DNA from: Tetmemena sp. SeJ-2015 | Taxonomy: Eukaryota; Ciliophora; Spirotrichea; Sporadotrichida; Oxytrichidae | Length of the DNA: 64,000 nt | Assembly (NCBI GenBank): GCA_027382625.1 | Contig: JAJKFJ010022641.1 | Span: 32,927 to 96,926, forward strand | Reading direction: 5' to 3' | Part shown: positions 25,721-37,195 of the stretch, piece by piece | Layout of the letters: each line of letters begins with the position of its first letter | How positions within the stretch are numbered: position 1 is the first letter of the stretch | Program-made: the position numbers and the translations under genes | The notes under the pieces: generated by a model | Database searches by the model: none | Told to the model about the DNA's origin: nothing | The model's input: the letters and a program-made list of their open reading frames with translations, nothing else

Positions 25721-26580
25721 ATGGAATCCTAGAAAAGAAAGTGGACTGAGTTCGAGCAGTCGCATGAAGATGACTTTGACGAGAGCTTAATGAGAGTGGT
25801 GCCTCAAGAACTCTCTGGTCGCTTCAGATCGAAGCATGATCTCTACACATACTTCACCGAGATACGTAAGCAATAATATTGTTTTTAAAACTTTTTTATT
25901 TTAGTGTGCTACTACATGCCACCGATCGAAGGAGTGAACCGAGACTACTTCAGGCAGATACTCAAGGGCGACAAGAGACTCTTAAAGATGTCGGAGGTCA
26001 AGATGACGAAGGTCCCTAAATACGATGAACTCTCAGTCCGACATGTTTTTAAGGGAGTTAGAGACGATGGAGACCTGCTGAGATTCTTACCAGACATGGA
26101 TGAGAAGTCTAAGCCAATCGATCGACAATACTTCTTCAACGTTGTAAACACCCTCCAGCCAGACTACCTTGCTCACATTGTCAAGACCACTTAGGACAAG
26201 AGGAATGCAGCCTCCAGTGATAATGTCAAGAGCGACTATATACTCATCTCAGATGAATGGCTATCTCAACTCACTAGCCATCCCTTTATCTCAAGTAAAA
26301 ATATCATTCAATTACTTAAACATATTTTACAGAGAAAAACGGCAGAGCACTCTAGCTCATGAAGCAATCAGCAAAGGTGTTCAAAGCCAGACGATAGAAG
26401 TAGAACCCTCCTCCACTAGCATCATTAAAGAGATTCAAGAATGCAGATGGCCCTAGCTCAGCTCAAAAGCACTCCTACCAATCCAATGTGCTTATGATAG
26501 ATGCTTCAGCTCACAATCCTATGAATCAAAGCCAAGAGGGGCTAACTTAAAATCTCTCAAAGATGAGATTTAACATTTGA
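25721..26580 (+). CDS. Unknown two-intron gene, possibly carried by a transposon
   Basis: Spliced product of 260 residues, MESQKRKWTEFEQSHEDDFD... ending LSKMRFNI. Two GT-AG introns (25866-25904 and 26295-26332) join FTEI to LCYYMPPIEG and HPFIS to KKNGRALQLM. Recognisable blocks are DESLMRVVPQELSGRF, VPKYDELSVRHVF, PIDRQYFFNVVNTLQPDYL and ISDEWLSQLTSHPFIS; no domain was named. It ends only 6 bases from the stop of the convergent transposase gene. A degenerate copy with the same upstream repeats lies at 37341-37806. No IES is present. The tight pairing suggests it may be an accessory gene of the element; an ordinary host gene next to an insertion is the alternative. Confidence 0.68.
25866..25904 (+). 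other. GT-AG intron, 39 bp
   Basis: GTAAGC...TTTTAG. The matching donor site is still recognisable in the degenerate copy near 37480. Confidence 0.78.
26295..26332 (+). other. GT-AG intron, 38 bp
   Basis: GTAAAA...TTACAG. Splicing keeps the frame open to TGA 26578. The acceptor region is conserved in the degenerate copy near 37559. Confidence 0.75.
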
Positions 26581-26586
26581 ATAAAA

Positions 26587-27551
26587 TCACTTAAGAGTTA
26601 TACCTAACTTATTTAACTTATTAACACACAGCTATCTCACTATCTTATCATCTATCAAACTGAATGACTGTTGTACGAGCTTCCTTGCATTTATCTTCTC
26701 GATGTCTTCAACTTTATTCTTTTGTATTAGTTCTTGAGCAAAGAGAAGTAATTCTCAATTGGATTATACTGAGGCGAGTAGGGTGGCGTGAATATAAGTT
26801 CGATCGAGAGTTCCCTGCAGAGTGCTTTAATTCGCTTACTGTGATGGACTCTCAGATTGTCAAGCACTATTGCTAACTTTCTGCCTGCAAAGATATCTTG
26901 CACTCCAAGGATGAAGTCGTGAAATTTGTCAGTGTCAATCGACTTATCATGCATGTAAAAGATCTCAAGGCCTTTAGACAATGAGATTCCACAAACTACG
27001 GCTAAGCTTTCCTAAGCTTGTAGCTTATCTTGGACTTCTATATTTTGATTTCTATTGCTGTAGTCTAATCTCTGCCTAGTAGCTTGAGTAAACATCACTT
27101 CGTCAACGAAGAGGATTTCAGACTTGCAATCGATGGCTTACTGAATTTAGCTCAACATCTCTTTCTCCAAAATAGGTATTTAGAGTTTTTATTTTGGACT
27201 TTTGTACTTTGTGACAGTAATTGTCTTTCGCTTAATCCCATGTCAAAGGTAAATAGATCTCAAGCGAGAGGGGGACAGTTTGAATTCAGGGAAACGTCGA
27301 TGGACCATGACACAGCGCTCTGCTAAAGTTAGTCGACTCCAAGCATCAAGGGTTTCGCTACTTATTATGAACTCCTCAATTTCTTGAGGAAGAGCTAATC
27401 GCTTGTTAGTTACTTCAATCTCTTGAGTAGGAATAAGAGAGCTGGTGCAAACCTTTATTACTTCAGCTATCCTAATCCCCGTGAGCTGAGATATCTGCTT
27501 GTAGCTGAAGTAAACTGGGGCCTCTAAGCTTACTTGCCCCTTATATCTCAT
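26587..27551 (-). mobile_element. Tc1/mariner-type (IS630 superfamily) DD34E transposase, interrupted
   Basis: Cut-and-paste transposase. ATG 27551 gives MRYKGQVSLEAPVYFSYKQ with a helix-turn-helix (YKQISQLTGIRIAEVIKV), then FPEFKLSPSRLRSIYL. An in-frame TGA at 27243-27245 interrupts, and the expected continuation HGIKRKTITVTKYKSP follows in the same frame. The catalytic triad is complete: ILFVDEVMF, AIVLDNLRVHHSK and YNPIENYFSLLKN, with 34 residues between the second Asp and the Glu. The last 50 residues are shifted by one frame (VEDIEKINARKLVQQSF...LGITLK in the other frame, TGA 26587). Telomere-bearing (TBE) elements of hypotrichs encode transposases of this superfamily. Terminal inverted repeats were not identified. 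The TGA and C-terminal shift make this copy probably inactive, unless they are sequencing errors. Confidence 0.85.
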
Positions 27552-28310
27552 TTATAGGATGAGCTACTTTAGAGAGCACTAATTTAATCCTTGAGTATGC
27601 CCCATCGTTGCCTCTCTTGACATCTATAATTAAATTACTTTATTATTTTAAAAGTGATTTACAGCTTAATTATCTTGCATTTTTTTCTTAAGTTCTCATG
27701 AGATTTCTTTGGTGAGATATCTAATCTTCACTTCATTAATAAAGATCAGTGTCAGAGCTCTCATCATTATTTAAAGTGAAGATTTTTATTCTTGAGCGTG
27801 ATGTCTGCTTCCATTATAGTCAAATTAGATTGAGCTCATGATTCTATTTTCAATTAAGTTCCGAGTGAGTCAAATGAGCAGAATGAGCCCAGTGAGCAAA
27901 GTGAGCCTAGTGAGCATAGTGAGCCAAGTGAGCCAAGTGCCGATTGAGCTTTATGAAATGTATGAATAATTAGTATTGGAAATATTTTCAGTAATGTGAA
28001 TCGAGTGAGTTAAGTGAGCCAAGTGAGCCGAGTGAGCCGAGTAGCCGAGTGAGTAGATGAGCCAGTTGAGCCGAGTGAGCCGAGTGAGCCTAGTGAGCTA
28101 AGTGAGCCGAGTGAGCCGAGTGAGCCAAGTGAGCCGAGTGAGCCGAGTGAGCCGAGTGAGCCGAGTGAGCCGAGTGAGCCTAGTGAGCCTAATGAGCCGA
28201 GTGAGCCTAGTGAGCCTAAAGAGCCTAGTGAACTCTGTGAAGAAGATGATGATTGCTGTTTATATATGACTCTAAAGATACTATAACAACCTTGCTCCAT
28301 TTACTTAGAG
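27552..28310. repeat. 9-bp GAGCCGAGT-type minisatellite in non-coding DNA
   Basis: Tandem 9-bp units of consensus GTGAGCCGA with variants (CCA, CCT, CAT) fill 27861-27947 and 28002-28238. Because the unit is a multiple of three, frames stay open and read as Leu-Gly-Ser repeats on minus and Ser-Glu-Pro repeats on plus. Neither has a credible gene context. The flanking 27552-27860 is AT-rich without a supported frame. Confidence 0.78.
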
Positions 28311-28598
28311 ATGGAGCTTAGCTTTTACCAAGATCAACTACCTTCAAATTACAGTCACACTCTAACTAACAAAACACCACTTGATTATCAATCGGACTTT
28401 TTGAATTAAACCTAAAATGATGTTAAGAGATTCAAGAGGAAGATTCATTAGCAATCACTCCTAGATATCGTTAAAGTTTTACTTATATGGCAGAGCAACA
28501 AGATTGGCAAAAATTGCAGAGTAAGAGAAGTAGAAAGTGGTTTCCGATGCTCTAGCTTTGAGCTTACATCGATATTATTCGAAAGGATGCGTTTATGA
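28311..28598 (+). CDS. Small basic protein of unknown function
   Basis: ATG 28311 to TGA 28596-28598, 95 residues, MELSFYQDQLPSNYSHTLTN... with a central basic helical part (VKRFKRKIHQQSLLDIVKVL) and end ILFERMRL. A frame just beyond the stop continues HYSPFNDRPSNKQK, so the TGA may lie in an unresolved IES. It is convergent with the next gene (stop 28681). It starts right after the minisatellite. Germline-limited or transposon-related origin is possible; no family was recognised. Confidence 0.45.
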
Positions 28599-28680
28599 AT
28601 TCACTATTCTCCCTTCAATGACAGACCCTCAAACAAGCAAAAATAATTTGAGAATATTGGGTATAATTAATTACTGCTTA

Positions 28681-29791
28681 TCATGTGCTTTCTTTACCCT
28701 TTGAATCATTCATTTCAATCTTAAAATTTATCAAAAAATTCACTAAATCTTCCTTGACTTGATCTCGAGATATTCAATATATTTCCTGTATTTTTCTTTG
28801 CGCCTCTGCAAGAAACTTCTACACAACCTTTGCAATTTGATAACCCTGAGTCTATAATTTTTGAAACCACCACATATTTTAGACCTAAGCCAGTATTTAT
28901 ACAAAGTTAAACAATAATAAGAAGATAAAGTATCCTCTCAAGTGTCTTTAAATTTCAATGGCTGCTCTCAGATAAAGATCAAACTCAAATAGCATAGGTT
29001 GATTGAGTCGATGGCTTTTAGGCGTGAAGAAGAGTGCTTTCTTGGTACTCTAAAACATTTAGAAATCTTGGCTTATCATAGGCTTCTGTTTATTTTCTTA
29101 AACTGAGCGCTAGTTGTTCTTATTCCTTGCTTTAGTACTCTTGTACTATCTAGCTAAATCATTTGCCTGTTGGTAAAGCTTACTCTCTGCGCTATGCTCA
29201 AAATAAATAAATAACTTGTAAAAATATGCTACTCTACAATAATTTAAGACTCCTTGAAATGGTTTGCACTTACTTGCCTATTTACTATCTTCAAACTTGG
29301 AAATTTCTTGAGGAACAACTCTTTAAGCATTTCCACTCGCCTGCACCTATCCCATTACATGCTTGTATTTTTCTAATAGGTTTACCTAGCTCTTCACATT
29401 TTTGGAGTCATTAAGCTTTTTCTCAATTAGCATGAAGTTTAGTTATAATTGCTGTCTTAGTGGACTATTCAATTAATTGTCAGAGGTCATGTTATGGATA
29501 TTTTAGTAAATCTTTCCACTTAGTTGCTAATACTGCTTCTTGCTGAGTCTAATTTTGTTATAGGGCGTGGTCAAGTTTGGATTTTAAAGATGACCAATTT
29601 AGTCTTAATCAATCTGCAGAGCCTAGTTACGCAAATCTTTGGAGAACTCACTTTGTTGAAGAAATAATAAAGATAAGAAAAGAGTATAATTTATTGAAAC
29701 TGACTCCTGTCTATAGAATGGTGCTTCTTCTGAGCCTTGAGGGCAACTCGCATTTGATTTTTAGGTATTGGGATATCCTAACTTCGCTCAT
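28681..29791 (-). CDS. Uncharacterised Gln/Lys-rich protein
   Basis: ATG 29791 gives MSEVRISQYLKIKCELPSRL and the frame ends NDSKGKEST at TGA 28681. Two IESs are removed: 49 bp at 29650-29698 (pointer ACT/AGT) and only 9 bp at 28770-28778 (pointer ATATT). The remaining 1053 bases encode 350 residues. Segments include MLIEKKLNDSKNVKSQVNLL and a more hydrophobic helical run with IEIQRHLRGYFIFLLLFNFVQ and NMWWFQKLQTQGYQIAKVVQ, which might be membrane-associated. No family was recognised. Confidence 0.7.
28770..28778 (-). other. 9-bp IES (pointer ATATT)
   Basis: ATATT at 28770-28774 and 28779-28783. The insert carries an in-frame TGA (minus strand). Removal joins RKIQE to ISRDQVKEDL without changing frame. 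Confidence 0.62.
29650..29698 (-). other. 49-bp IES (pointer ACT)
   Basis: ACT at 29650-29652 and 29699-29701. Joins LQTGVS to EFSKDLRNQALQ; the unexcised frame ends at TGA. Confidence 0.7.
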
Positions 29792-30377
29792 GATCTTGCT
29801 TTATGTGAGCAGAAAGTTAAACTAGCGTAGAAAAAACTCGAGAGCAAATCATTTAAATATAAGCGGTATATCAAATTAACTGAATTAAAATCTTGCATCT
29901 GTGAGAATCTTCAGAGCTAAACTTTGGCTTAAGATTAACTTCTCTATAGCTTTACTGTGAGCTAGAGCCTCTTTAATTCTCTTTGGTATTTTAATCTTAT
30001 TAAGTTTTATTATCGTTAGACCTTCGCTTAAACTTACTGCTCTATGATCTTGAATGTCGCAATTGCTTCACTTTACATTTAGCTTTGAATGCCCTTAAAC
30101 TATCCATATAAGTAAATCAGAATTAATTTTCCTTTATTAGGTTAAGTATTTTTAAATCTTTTGAGCGGCAATTTGATATTTATAACCTTATGGAAGTCGG
30201 ATTCCTTGTGCGTTATAGTTTCCCTATATTCTGAAGTTGTCTGAGGCCGATTCAAAAGCATTCATGCTCTATCCGTGAGGTGGCGAGAAGGAGGGCTAGC
30301 TCATGCTCTAGTTTAATATGGTAAAACTGGAGACAGCCCCACTTCTATTCTAGTTATAGGAATAGTCTCTTGCACTT
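29792..30377. other. Intergenic region without recognised gene
   Basis: About 590 bases. Less AT-rich patches occur near 30230-30310, but no supported frame or RNA structure was seen. Confidence 0.4.
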
Positions 30378-30771
30378 ATAAAGAGAAATAAGTGAAGTGA
30401 ATCGTGGGTTATAAGAATAAGAATTTATAGGCTTTTAAGTAGAAAGTTCTAGTCAAGAAGAATATTATCAGGTTTCAAAAGAAAAGTAAGGGGTGATAAT
30501 TTTTAGTTATTAAATAGGAAAAGATTAGGTTTTAATTAAATTATTGCACCCCATTGGTTAATCACTGATCTCTACAGAGAAATCCAATTATACATTAGAG
30601 TTTTAATTATTGCTCTGATCATTATATTAAACACCAATCAATATTAGTTTTAATCTCTATTAGCCAATCACTGATCTTTAATCATTTTAGCCTTAATCTC
30701 ATCTCTAATTAAGAATTGGGCTTTCATCTTATTCTTATAACCCACGATTCACATCACTTATTTCTCTTTAT
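30378..30771. mobile_element. MITE-like element with 45-bp terminal inverted repeats
   Basis: The 45 bases 30378-30422 are the reverse complement of 30727-30771 with a single mismatch. The element is 394 bp with an AT-rich, non-coding interior. It is flanked on both sides by CTT (30375-30377 and 30772-30774), which could be a 3-bp target-site duplication. The outermost bases read ATAAAG...CTTTAT. Non-autonomous cut-and-paste elements have this structure. The mobilising transposase is unknown. Confidence 0.8.
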
Positions 30772-30774
30772 CTT

Positions 30775-31064
30775 AATCCAGCTACGCTATGAATTATTCT
30801 TCTTCCTATAATGAAATTTTATCAGCAGCATCTTTAATATCTACTTACTTTTAAAAGTTTTTGAATGAGGAGAGCATCGTAAATTATCCTCTATCGGTAT
30901 CCTCTGAAGTGTCTCTGAATAAGGTAAAAATAAGAATAGTGATAGCAGCTGCATTCATCTGCTTTTCTCTTTGAAGACTTTGCTTATTTTAAGTCCTTTT
31001 CATTTTAATGTGAAGATAATTATTCTAGAAATTATTTGTAATAGATTTATTATAAATTAACAAT
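30775..31064. other. Short region with an unsupported 61-codon frame
   Basis: A plus-strand frame from ATG 30789 to TGA 30974 (MNYSSSYNEILSAASL...) starts just after the inverted-repeat element and precedes the MYND gene. It is too short and unlike known proteins to call a gene; it might be an upstream block of the next gene. Confidence 0.3.
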
Positions 31065-33324
31065 ATGAAGAACGAAGTCACTTTCGAGATCGAGAACAAA
31101 AAACTTCATTTAAAAAATTAATTATATTTTAGTTAACTGAATAGTCTGATATAGGAAAACAAGTTCGAAGAAGCAGAGCAGCTGTGTTCAAGAATGCTGA
31201 CTGACTATAATAGATTTGACTATGAGCTATTGTTGACAAGGGCGAGGATGCGACAGTGTTAAATGAAGTATGAGGAGGCAGCTCTGGATGCTAGCTTGGC
31301 TCTGCATGTGCTTCCAAATAGAATAGATGCATACTACGTGTTGACTGAGTTCCTGATTGCTTTAAACAATTAACCTGAGGCTCTGAAGTTGCTTGAGATA
31401 CTTTATCATCACAATCCGGATAACTTACTAATCAAAGGCCAATACTAACCCAAAATATAATTCAAAAATAAAAGTGAGGTAATAAAAAGGAAATCCTAAA
31501 TAAAAATTAATAAAATAGTCTTTTTAGATAGCTTAGATAAATCAAGATCAAGATTTTTTTGAAAAATACGTATTCAATTCGAATTTCTTAATTCTTGGAA
31601 ATGCTAACCTATAATAGATAAAAGAGAGGGAGAAAAAGAAGGCTGGACCTAAAATACAGTAGAGATTAGAGCAAAGAATGAATAAGGAGAATGAGAAACT
31701 TAGGGCTAATATTGAAAAGGCTAAACTAATGAAGACCTTCACAGAGCAGTCGCATGATCAAATTACTAAAGCTAAGAGCAGGACGATTAATGAATTTTAC
31801 AATATGGAGAAGAATGCAGAACCAGTGATGATGTCTGATGAATACTCTGACGACTCTGAGGGTGCTAGTCCCTAAAACCAAAGCGGTGAGAAGCCTGGAA
31901 ATGCATAGCACCTCGAGACTCCAAGAGTGCAGCAGCAAGTTGACTTTTCAAGACTCTCCTTCGATTAGCTATTTGGAAGAAAAAAAGAAGTCTACAAATT
32001 CAAGCCTGAAAAGCTCTCAATAGTTCAGTGCTCACTATGCTAATTGATTTTTGATTACTCGTCTTGCTGCTCCCACTATTCTCAACTCACTCAAACTGAT
32101 ATTGAGGACTTGAAGGAGATGATGCCAGGAATATCGGCTCATAAAGATATGGCTTCTAAGAAGAAAGCTCTTCAAAAAGTAACTAAATCCCTAGATGTTC
32201 TAAGCACATTTAAGGTCACTGCACTTACACTTTTGCAAGGACAGTTCTCAGAGATTATTTCACTCTATCTGAAGATTTTAATTTTTTTACTAAAGAGGGA
32301 TTTGAGCATCCTTCTTGGAGTAAACTCCGAATTTATCTGCAAAGAATGCGTACCTATTTAGAAAGATGGCAAGAATGAGCCAGCAATGAGTCTTGCTTAA
32401 CATGCTCTTAGTACTTGTTAATAGAACCCTTACATTTAAATTTCTTGTACATTTTAATTCCAACAGCAAGCACTTATGCTTAACCAAAAAGAGGACTTGA
32501 TTAATGTGGGGGGACTCGAAGAGGAGAAAGCAGATTTTAGAGTAGAGGGTAGAATCACACAAGCTATAATAGATGAAGTCAAGACTGAACTGAATCAATC
32601 ACAATCTAGGCATTTCCAAACCTTAGACTTCCAATCCTTACAGCTTTTGATAAGAGCTCTCACAAACTTTATATTTTAACATTCAAAGCTTTGATGAAAC
32701 AAATTTGTTTTACAATAGAGGATAAGAGATATATTTTTCTTAAGGAGCAGAAGTTCTTTATTTAAACCTATAAATGTTACTTTAATTTAGATTAGGGATT
32801 TGATTCTGATATTGACCGAAGAGCAGCAGAGCCTCTTTAAAAGCATCAAGCAGTTTAACTTCTTGCCTCTGCTGCTTAAAATTTTGAACAGCATCACTGA
32901 TGCTCATATCTAAGATGTGGATTCAGTGAGTCCATAGGCAGTGCTTTTCATCACTCACTCTCTTAGATTCTTCATAGTTTGCCACTCAATAGATTAGAGC
33001 TCCGTGTTTGCTCATGAGGAACCTTCTTTAAAGCAAGTGCTGAGAAGATTGGACTAGTATGAAAAGGCTTTCCCTCAAAATGGAAGACTTCTAAACGCCC
33101 TTAAGGGAGAATACATTTGGTTTACTCATTCAGGCTAAGGATGCAACTTGAAAAAGTTTTATAAAGAACCTCAGCAACCATTGAGAGTGTGTGGAGCATG
33201 CAAGAAAGAATCAAATCAGCTCAAGGCTTGCTCAAGATGCCTAAGAGTGTACTACTGTAATAGAGACTGCTAGAAAGCGCACTATGCAAAGCATAAGCAA
33301 GAATGCTAACCTCCCTCAAACTGA
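31065..33324 (+). CDS. TPR-like/MYND zinc-finger protein
   Basis: ATG 31065 gives MKNEVTFEIENKKLHLKNQL, then TPR-like helices (KFEEAEQLCSRMLTDYNRFD, MKYEEAALDASLALHVLPNR, QPEALKLLEILYHHNPDN). After an IES-containing stretch (about 31440-31620) comes a charged region (INEFYNMEKNAEP, MMSDEYSDDSEGAS). Further on are several CxxC-type pairs (SIVQCSLCQLIFDYSSCCSHY; FICKECVPIQ), a helical domain and a C-terminal MYND finger: CGACKKESNQLKACSRC then VYYCNRDCQKAHYAKHKQEC. The stop is TGA 33322-33324. A second break lies near 32680-32795 and a smaller one near 32260-32300. MYND fingers bind proline-rich partners; the resemblance to SMYD or ankyrin/MYND proteins is architectural only. No SET domain was seen. 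Confidence 0.8.
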
Positions 33325-33429
33325 GATGATGGTATATATCATTTTGATTAAATTGTCTGGAATTAGCATGAACTTATTATGTTGTGTTGTTTACTTTTTA
33401 CATTAAATTTAAAATTTAAATTTGAATTA

Positions 33430-35490
33430 ATGGAGAACTTTTATAATCAAGGGCATCTCAACAATACTCACACTCAGCAAATGAATCGCTATTCATCTAA
33501 CTAAAGCTCCAATACAATTATAAATTGATATTTATACTTTCTCTGGGTACCTATTTATAAATATCTTAAGTTTTCTTAGTATCTCACAAGAAGAACTGAG
33601 GTTCCTGAACACGCAAAGTTCACTGTTGAATTACCAGACGATGATGGATGGGCATCATAAAAATTCAATAGAAGGACAACAGCATCATAATTTTGAAAGG
33701 GGCATGAATATGAACCACTGCCTCTCTTAAGGAGATATATCCATGCAACTTGAAAATATCTTCCAGCAGTTTGCAGAAATAGGAGGAGCAACTCACAACA
33801 CATTTGATAAAGTCTCACAGTAAACTCAAATGGTAGAAAATGCTAAGATTGCCCAAACAAAGCGCAAGAATACTACAGGATAATCGCAGCATTCATCTCT
33901 TAAAAGACAGAAGGAAAATATCAATGCAAACTCCAACTAGTTACAGTCTAGGAATCTTTCCTCTAAGTAAATTTAGCAAAATAAATATTATTGCTGCATA
34001 TTATGGATTTGTTCTGGAAAGAGTGTTGAAAATATGCAAAGTAACAAGTCAAGTCGCAAATAAAACGACAAGAACAACTTTCCTCTCAAGGTTAAAACTA
34101 GTGCAAAGCAAAAGCAGGTACATGAAGATGATTATCATATATTTTTATGCTAACCTATTCCTAAACTAGCAGAGAAGTAGCAAGTCAAGAGATTTACCAA
34201 GATAATATACCTCAACACAAAATAATGCTATCAAAGTTAAGGTTCCCAACAGTATTGATAGTGTCCTCTCTCCTCTTTCAAACCATAAACAGAAGCCAAT
34301 ATAAGGTTAGTCACCAAGATTAGTCCAAAGGATTTAAAAATAACAACAGAAACAGAGAAGATAAATATAGCAGACCTCTAAGTCCTTCTTTGAACAACAA
34401 CTATTTTGATAACTCTTACATGACTCAGCAACCCCAGTTTTAAGCCTGTTTTTCCCCTGAATTTAATTTTATGATCAAGGTCATAGAAAAAATCAATTCT
34501 CTAGACATAATGAAAAGAGTTCTTATCTTACTAATTTGCCTACGATAAGCTCTGAAGTTATGAACTCAGGTGAGTTCTAAATTATTCACGATCATAACAA
34601 GAACACTATGGGTTAAAAGTTAATGAATGACACTGCCTTTTCTTACCTTCCTCATTAAGGGAGCATGGTGAGTAATCTCTCCAAGAATTAGCACTGTACG
34701 ATGTGCAATAGATTAGAGAATAAGTTGCTTAGGGTTTATTTGCAGTTCAAATCTTTCTTTGATGAAACTAGCGATATTACTAGCGAATAAAAAAGAGCTC
34801 TCTCTCCTCATGGTTTAGAATAGATTATGACTAGTAACTATAATCAATAATTATAGCTTCCTTATCCTAAATCTATTATAGTTTGATCCTTTGGACTTGC
34901 TGGATAGCATCTCCAGTTACTTGATAGACTTGAAGAAGGAAAGACTTTAGCACAGCCAAGACAAGCAAAAACTTCAATTGGATGTGCAAAGTCTTATAAA
35001 GAATTAGGATTCCCTAGAACTGAAAGTGCAAGAGATAGACTCACTCTATCAAATGCTCATGGCTGAGAAAAGCAAGGTAGATCAAAGAAAGAAGCAGCTT
35101 GAGGATACACTTGCCAATTAAAAGGAAAGTTTAAAGCTCTACAGAGAACAACTTATAAAGATAAAAGAGGAGTGCACTGAGTTTAAAACGCAAGTGAGAA
35201 GAGCAGTAGAAAAGGAGGTTAAAGAAACCATCTATAGAAAGAATAGAGACAAGGACTATATCTATGAGTATCCAAGGATTATCTAAGATGCCAATCATGA
35301 GAAAGAATAGACCAATAACTTAGAATTTAAAGAGAAGGGGAGATAGAATCTATAAGGCCCTCTCAATTCTCAGAAACTTAAACCAGCTGGGTTTCAAATG
35401 ACTGAATAGCAAATTAAGCTAAGGGAAAAAGAACTTGACTAGAAAGAGTTAGTAAAATTTTTAAGAATTAGGGAGATCAATTAATTTTGA
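33430..35490 (+). CDS. Asn/Gln/Ser-rich protein with C-terminal coiled coil
   Basis: ATG 33430 gives MENFYNQGHLNNTHTQQMNR. An IES near 33525-33580 must be removed to reach SISQEELRFLNTQSSLLNYQ. A low-complexity middle follows, with further breaks in about 33960-34030 and 34190-34880. The C-terminus is a clear coiled coil: LKKERLQHSQDKQKLQLDVQ, LKVQEIDSLYQMLMAEKSKV, RKKQLEDTLANQKESLKLYR, then QQIKLREKELDQKELVKFLR before TGA 35488-35490. No family recognised; a cytoskeletal or basal-body scaffold is plausible from composition only. Confidence 0.65.
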
Positions 35491-36014
35491 TACACTTTGA
35501 TTGGATTTCTGTACTTGATGCTTCAATTTATATTCATTAAGTTGGTTAGTTATTTTTCCTACATAAAATTATATGAATTATTCAAAAAGTTTTGTCCTTT
35601 ACTAAATCAAAGTAAGCGATAGAATATTTACATGAAATCATCAATTCCAAGCAACTTTTATTTTTACTCCTTTTTGAACAAGTCAAATTAAGAGTAAATA
35701 CATTTTGCAACAAATGAGTAACAAGCAATATTAAAGTATATATAATTATCTTATGACTTAAAGGTAAGAAAATATTTCATCTCACCTCTCTCTTTAAGCT
35801 AAGGAAGAGTGATATGAGACGCTATGACCTCACTAAAATTATCTCCAAAGTAAGTAAAAATTATATTAAATTTGAAAACAATTGATTACGATTTCATCAC
35901 ATTAATTGATAACATCAGTTTCTCTCTTATAATTAATTTAAATAGTTTTATTAAAAATCTCATAAGTATTGTCTTCTGAGAACGTACAAAGAATAACTAA
36001 AAATCTTGACGAGA
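35491..36014. other. AT-rich gene desert, left part
   Basis: About 520 bases of AT-rich DNA with no supported frame. Confidence 0.45.
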
Positions 36015-37106
36015 TTCCGCATATGCGGAAATATTAAAGTCTTTAAAAATAATGATTCCGCATGAGCTAAATTTTATAAATACAAAATAGATAATAAATT
36101 AAGGTCAAAGTTTATTTTACAATACTAATAGGATCAAATAAAAAAATAAATATTCCATAACGAAATAACAAAAATATTTAAAAATAAACTAAAGTTTTTA
36201 ATTTTTCTAACTCATAAATTTTTTAATAAAAAATTTCATAACATTCTTTGAATTAGATCAAGCTTTTATTTCGAACTTTAAGTATAACTTTTTATTTTCA
36301 TTTAATGTTTACGTACGTTCAAGTAAACTTTTAATAACCTATTTAATTAGTATGAGTTTATAAGATAATTCAATACACTTCTCATTGCAATTCTAAAGAA
36401 TTGTTGAAATTTGATAAATTTTGTTCTAGAATTTTTCATCACAGTAAATTTGCTTCAAAAAAGTTAAAATTATTTCAAGAGCATTCTTGCAACTAATTAA
36501 ACGGAAGTTTTTCCATCTGAAACTTTTCATTAAATGAATTTGGCGAGAGAAATGAAATTCTAATGGTTTCTTCAGATGAAGTATTATCCAAACAAAATTT
36601 CAACAGTTCTATTTAATATCACATTTTCTTATTTTTTAGTAGTGAAGCATAATAAGAAAGTTTAATCACATGAAACTTTTCGTCACTCTGCAAATTCTCA
36701 ATTAAAAAAATTAGTAAGCAAATATTAGAGTTCATTATTACAACTTAAGAAGTGAGAGAATAATTTTATGAAAAAAGCAATTATTTATTTTATACAGTTA
36801 TATTGATATCACAAGAAACTAATTAGTCTTTTGCAATAAAAACAAAAAACACAACAGTCCAAAATTATATTTTGGATCTTATATATTTTTGCTAGTCATT
36901 TGCAATATTTCTATACCGAAAGGTTTAAACTTTCTATATTAATGAAAAATTGATTGCCAAAGATAAAATAGTTTTTTGGATTCCTTCTTTACATAAATAA
37001 AATGATCACAAACAAAAATGGACTCTGATTTAAAAAATCACAGAGACTGTTTTATCATTTTTTCAACTTTAGAAATTAAGGTCTTTTAGAACTTTCAGAT
37101 AGAAAA

Positions 37107-37195
37107 AATCACAAAAATCACAAAAAAAAGGCTAAAAATCACAAATAATCACATAAATTTGATAAAAAATCACAAAGTTTAAATAAAAAATCACA
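37107..37195. repeat. ATCACAAA short-repeat cluster, second copy
   Basis: At least six irregularly spaced ATCACAAA-like units, followed at the same distance by a degenerate copy of the gene that begins at 25721. It resembles the cluster at 25494-25575. Confidence 0.65.

Noticed and set aside
28010..28300. Minus-strand frame encoding Leu-Gly-Ser repeats
   Set aside because: It is the translation of a 9-bp minisatellite whose other strand is equally open; no domain or gene context.
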